This document shows, in pieces, positions 61,126 through 64,000 of a stretch of 64,000 nucleotides of DNA. How positions within the stretch are numbered: position 1 is the stretch's first letter; each line of letters begins with the position of its first letter. The notes beneath the pieces are model-generated. The model searched no databases and was not told where the DNA came from. It saw nothing but the letters and a program-made list of their open reading frames with translations. The position numbers and the translations under genes were made by a program. The stretch comes from CAILZL01 sp050248275 (GTDB lineage Bacteria; Pseudomonadota; Gammaproteobacteria; Steroidobacterales; Steroidobacteraceae), in the NCBI GenBank assembly GCA_050248275.1, contig JBFWSR010000010.1, forward strand, positions 1 through 64,000. Direction: 5' to 3'.

Positions 61126-62376
61126 TTACCAGACAAAATCGATCTGCGCCCAGAATTTCTTGGTGTCCCGGTATGCAGCAGGTGTGCCGCTATTCGCCGA
61201 GTAATCCGCGTACTTCAAGGTGCCGGTAAAGCGCTGCCACTTGGCGGCCACTTGTGCGTCCAGTTCGTCGCCCAGATCCTGACTGAGCCGGGTGGAGTCG
61301 AACGCATGATACGCGGCGGTCAGCGCCAGCGTATCGAACGGGCCCACTCCCTTGGTGGAAAAGCCGGCGGTTACATATTTGTCTTCAATGCCGTTCGCTG
61401 GAGTGACCAGAAATTTGTCGGCCCAGCCCTGGAACTTGTGCAGAGTGGCCAGCGGCGTGGTGAAGCCCTTGACTCCGTCCCCTTCCAGATTTTCCACGCC
61501 GACTGCGGCGGACCATTGCCGGAAACTGATGCCCAGCTCGGCGAGATAGTAGTCATTGCTGAAATTCAGAGGATTGTTGGCGTAATCCTTCTGGGTGGCA
61601 TACGAAGCAAGGTACGAAATCTTGGTTTTGCCTGCGGGCTGTTGTCCGGCAAAGCGCAGGCCATAGGTGGCAGATGAGTCGCGAATGGCGGCGGCGACGC
61701 CGGGTATGTTGTCAAAGTCCAGCAGGTAACCGAATGCCGTCAGCTTGCCGATGGGGGTTTGATAGGCTGCATTGGCCAGAAAGACATCGCCTTTATAAAC
61801 GCCCTGGATGGAGTCTTCGCCGAAAACGCGATTGACACGATTTGAATACGTGGCGTCCAGCGTAAGATTGGAGATCGACTTGTTGACGACGCGTAAGGCA
61901 TCAAAGGTTTGTTCATTCTGGCGCCAGCCCACATTGCCGACAAAGCGCTGATCGTCGATGTTGATGCGTTGACGGCCCAGCGTGATGGTGGTGTTGGCAA
62001 TGCTGGTATTGGTGAATTGAAAACGGTTGAACTGAGTGACTTTGGGATCGGCGACAACGGGAAATGCGGTCCTGCCATTGGTGGTGCTGTTGTAGTTTTC
62101 TTCCAGCGCACCAACGAATTCGCCTTCCAGCAGCAGGGAAGTGTTCCATGCCTTGCCGGTTTCAAAGCCGAGACGGGCGCGCAGGGTGGTGGCATTGGCC
62201 GTGGGAGCAATGGGTTCCTGATCAACCCATTCGTAGCGCAGGCGCAGGTCGATGAGCGGTTTGGCCTCGCCGAAGGCGCCGCCAATCGGATTGGCCTGCG
62301 CAACATTGCACGCAGCAGCAACGGCCATGGCTACAGTAAGGGTTGCGGTGGTCTTCATCATCAGCAGGCGAGTCAT
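61126..62376 (-). CDS. Outer-membrane porin (alginate-export/OprD-like beta barrel)
   Basis: A 416-residue outer-membrane protein with a signal peptide (cleavage near AQA-N) and alternating amphipathic strands: PLIDLRLRYEWVDQE, LRARLGFETGKAWNTSLLLEGEFVG, QFNRFQFTNTSIANTTITLGRQRINIDDQRFVG, ending AYRDTKKFWAQIDFVW with an aromatic C-terminus. The opening resembles alginate_exp-type porins seen next to nitrate transport genes. Position between nitrate ABC genes and nasTS suggests a nitrate/nitrite channel. Start ATG 62376 has AGGAG upstream. Confidence 0.75.
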   Translation of the reverse strand: MTRLLMMKTTATLTVAMAVAAACNVAQANPIGGAFGEAKPLIDLRLRYEWVDQEPIAPTANATTLRARLGFETGKAWNTSLLLEGEFVGALEENYNSTTNGRTAFPVVADPKVTQFNRFQFTNTSIANTTITLGRQRINIDDQRFVGNVGWRQNEQTFDALRVVNKSISNLTLDATYSNRVNRVFGEDSIQGVYKGDVFLANAAYQTPIGKLTAFGYLLDFDNIPGVAAAIRDSSATYGLRFAGQQPAGKTKISYLASYATQKDYANNPLNFSNDYYLAELGISFRQWSAAVGVENLEGDGVKGFTTPLATLHKFQGWADKFLVTPANGIEDKYVTAGFSTKGVGPFDTLALTAAYHAFDSTRLSQDLGDELDAQVAAKWQRFTGTLKYADYSANSGTPAAYRDTKKFWAQIDFVW

Positions 62377-62466
62377 TGCGTGCTCCTAAATTGCTTAAGC
62401 GCCAGTGCCTAAGTTATGGGTTACAAAATCTTTCAAAACGGGTTCGATAAATAGCGCCTTTACCAA

Positions 62467-64000
62467 TCACGCTACCTTGTGTGCATCGTTGATCTCGTAT
62501 TCCTCGAGGAAACTCAGCAGTTCTTCGCGGTAATGCCAGTACTGCGGATGTTCCAGCAGCGCCTTGCGCGTGCGTGGCCGCGGCAGGTCCACCGTCATGA
62601 TCTTGCCGATGCGCGCATGCGGGCCATTGGTCATCATCACCACGCGATCGGCGAGCAGAATGGCTTCATCCACATCGTGCGTGACGCAGATGGCGGTGAT
62701 CTGGCTGCGCTTCCATACTTCCATCAGCACTTCCTGCAATTCCCAGCGCGTCAGAGCGTCGAGCATGCCGAAGGGTTCATCGAGCAACAGCAGTTTGGGC
62801 GACAGTGCGAAGGCGCGCGCCAGACCGACGCGCTGGCGCATGCCGTTGGACATGTCGCTGGCCAGCTTGTCCATGGAGTCCGCCAGACCGACGCGGCCCA
62901 GGTAGTATTCGACGACATCCGTGCGCTCGGCATGACTGACGTGCGGGTATACCTTCTCCACACCTAAAGCGACGTTTTGCCGTGCGGTCAGCCATGGCAG
63001 CAGATTGGGCGACTGAAACACCACGCCGCGATCCGGGCCGGCGCTGAATACTTCACGGCCGTCGAGCACGACCGAGCCGCCGCTGATGTCGTTCAGACCC
63101 GCCACCATGGATAACACCGTGGACTTGCCGCAACCCGAATGACCAATCAGCGAAATGAATTCGCCCTTGCGCATATTGAGTGCGAACTTGTCCACCACCG
63201 TAAGCGGGCCCTTCGGTGTCGGATAAATCTTGGTGACGTCGTAGAACTCGACATACTTGTTCGGATCCTGCGCGGGCTTGGGCTGCAGCTCCTTGCGCAC
63301 GACATCCGGCAGGCGACTCGCTGCGGTGATCGGCACGACAGTGGGCGCCGCGCGTTCTTCGCCTTCCGCGCTGCGTTCCGCCCCCATGTCGAGCAGATAC
63401 TGAGTGATCTCGGCGCGCAGTTTCTTGTACGCCTCGTCGTGATTCACGCCCTTGCGATCGCGCGGGCGCGGCAGGTTCACTTTGAATTCCCTGGCCAGCG
63501 TGGCGCGCGGCGCAACGGTCAGGGGAATGATGCGATCGGCCAGCAGCAGTGCTTCGTCAACATCGTTGGTCACCAGAATCACGGTCTTCTTCTGCTGTTC
63601 CCAGATGCTTTCGATTTCATCCTGCAGCTTGGCGCGCGTCAGTGCATCCAGTGCCGATAGCGGTTCATCCAGCAGCAGGATTTCCGGATTCATCGCCAGC
63701 GCACGCGCCACCGCCACACGCTGGCGCATGCCGCCGGACAATTCCGCCGGCCGGCGTTCGGCTGCATGCGCCAGGCTCACCATGTCGATGTACTTGTTCA
63801 CATGCTCAAGCTGTTGCTGTTTGCTCCATTGCGGAAACACGGCGGCGACTGCCATCAGGATGTTGCCGCGTACGGTCAGCCACGGAAACAGCGAGTAGCT
63901 CTGGAACACCAGGCCACGATCATGACTGGCGCCGGTAATGGGCTTGCCTTTCAGCAACATCTCGCCACTGTCCGGCGTGATGAGACCGGCGATGCTGTTG
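62467..64000 (-). CDS. Tandem ATPase subunit of a nitrate-type ABC importer (5' end off window)
   Basis: The frame continues past the window end without a start (NSIAGLITPDSGE precedes the first internal Met), so it is cut. Two ABC modules are present: the first has LSGGMRQRVAVARA and LLLDEPLSALD, its Walker A beyond the edge; the second is complete (GHSGCGKST, MSNGMRQRVGLARAF, LLLDEPFGMLD). Between them lies a linker of about 100 residues. Fused NrtC/NrtD-like ATPases of this kind drive nitrate or cyanate import; the permease and binding protein probably lie further right. Confidence 0.85.
   Translation of the reverse strand, partial: NSIAGLITPDSGEMLLKGKPITGASHDRGLVFQSYSLFPWLTVRGNILMAVAAVFPQWSKQQQLEHVNKYIDMVSLAHAAERRPAELSGGMRQRVAVARALAMNPEILLLDEPLSALDALTRAKLQDEIESIWEQQKKTVILVTNDVDEALLLADRIIPLTVAPRATLAREFKVNLPRPRDRKGVNHDEAYKKLRAEITQYLLDMGAERSAEGEERAAPTVVPITAASRLPDVVRKELQPKPAQDPNKYVEFYDVTKIYPTPKGPLTVVDKFALNMRKGEFISLIGHSGCGKSTVLSMVAGLNDISGGSVVLDGREVFSAGPDRGVVFQSPNLLPWLTARQNVALGVEKVYPHVSHAERTDVVEYYLGRVGLADSMDKLASDMSNGMRQRVGLARAFALSPKLLLLDEPFGMLDALTRWELQEVLMEVWKRSQITAICVTHDVDEAILLADRVVMMTNGPHARIGKIMTVDLPRPRTRKALLEHPQYWHYREELLSFLEEYEINDAHKVA

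Noticed and set aside
1..64000. CRISPR array, tRNA or rRNA genes, prophage module
   Set aside because: Read for direct-repeat/spacer periodicity, CCA-ended cloverleaf segments and phage structural genes; none seen by eye. Isolated palindromes are intergenic repeats, not CRISPR repeats.

Overview
The window reads as chromosomal DNA of a moderately GC-rich Gram-negative bacterium, most likely a gammaproteobacterium. The basis is a complete lipid A aminoarabinose (arn) operon, PurT, TesB, DgkA, SelO, outer-membrane porins and the NasT/NasS type of nitrate control. I cannot name the genus. Gene density is high, many neighbours overlap by 4 bp (ATGA), and no tRNA, rRNA, CRISPR array or prophage was seen. 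The left edge may cut an IS110-type element (only ten codons visible).

Layout: 0.2-2.9 kb holds a phospholipase D/cardiolipin synthase-like gene, an S1/P1 nuclease and folE. 2.9-10.1 kb (minus strand) is the arn operon in the order arnT-arnE-like-arnB-arnC-arnA(formyltransferase)-arnA(decarboxylase)-arnD; ArnA is two separate genes. 10.3-18.5 kb carries DUF2780, a PAP2 phosphatase, dgkA, a DUF2127 membrane protein, an unusual three-domain polysaccharide enzyme (GH18-like + NodB deacetylase + GT2 synthase in one chain), tesB and purT. 18.5-19.1 kb is a small AT-rich insertion: an HNH-like gene, a truncated GFA-family remnant and a long palindromic repeat. 19.2-24.4 kb has cysI, a DUF934 gene and a short-form putA. 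24.5-25.8 kb is a divergent XRE repressor/sigma-like pair with a palindromic operator candidate. 26-31 kb holds two sensor kinases and two response regulators. 31-39.7 kb is mixed: ABC exporter, GrpB-like, SelO, MFS, GT39-type glycosyltransferase and envelope proteins. 39.9-44.4 kb carries cysH, cysG, a cysteine synthase and a TrxR-like ferredoxin-NADP reductase, which together with cysI form an assimilatory sulfate route.

44.6-64 kb is dominated by nitrogen and metal functions. The minus-strand operon nirB - (NirD+FAD reductase fusion) - nasA performs nitrate and nitrite reduction. It is preceded by a leader with hairpins and an intrinsic terminator, the structure expected for NasT antitermination. 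NasT and NasS themselves lie at 59.2-61.1 kb beside a porin and a tandem-ATPase nitrate-type ABC subunit that runs off the right edge. Between them at 54.7-58.8 kb is a bufferin-type RiPP locus: an ECF sigma factor and DUF1109 (NrsF-like) anti-sigma factor diverge from a DUF2282 precursor peptide, a DUF692 MNIO enzyme, a DUF2063 partner and a DoxX protein. The two divergent promoters share the motif GTAACC-N16-CG(A/T)A, so this looks like a self-contained metal-stress regulon. A second AT-rich insertion (53.6-54.2 kb, GIY-YIG-like gene) is flanked by the same palindromic repeat family as the one at 19.1 kb.
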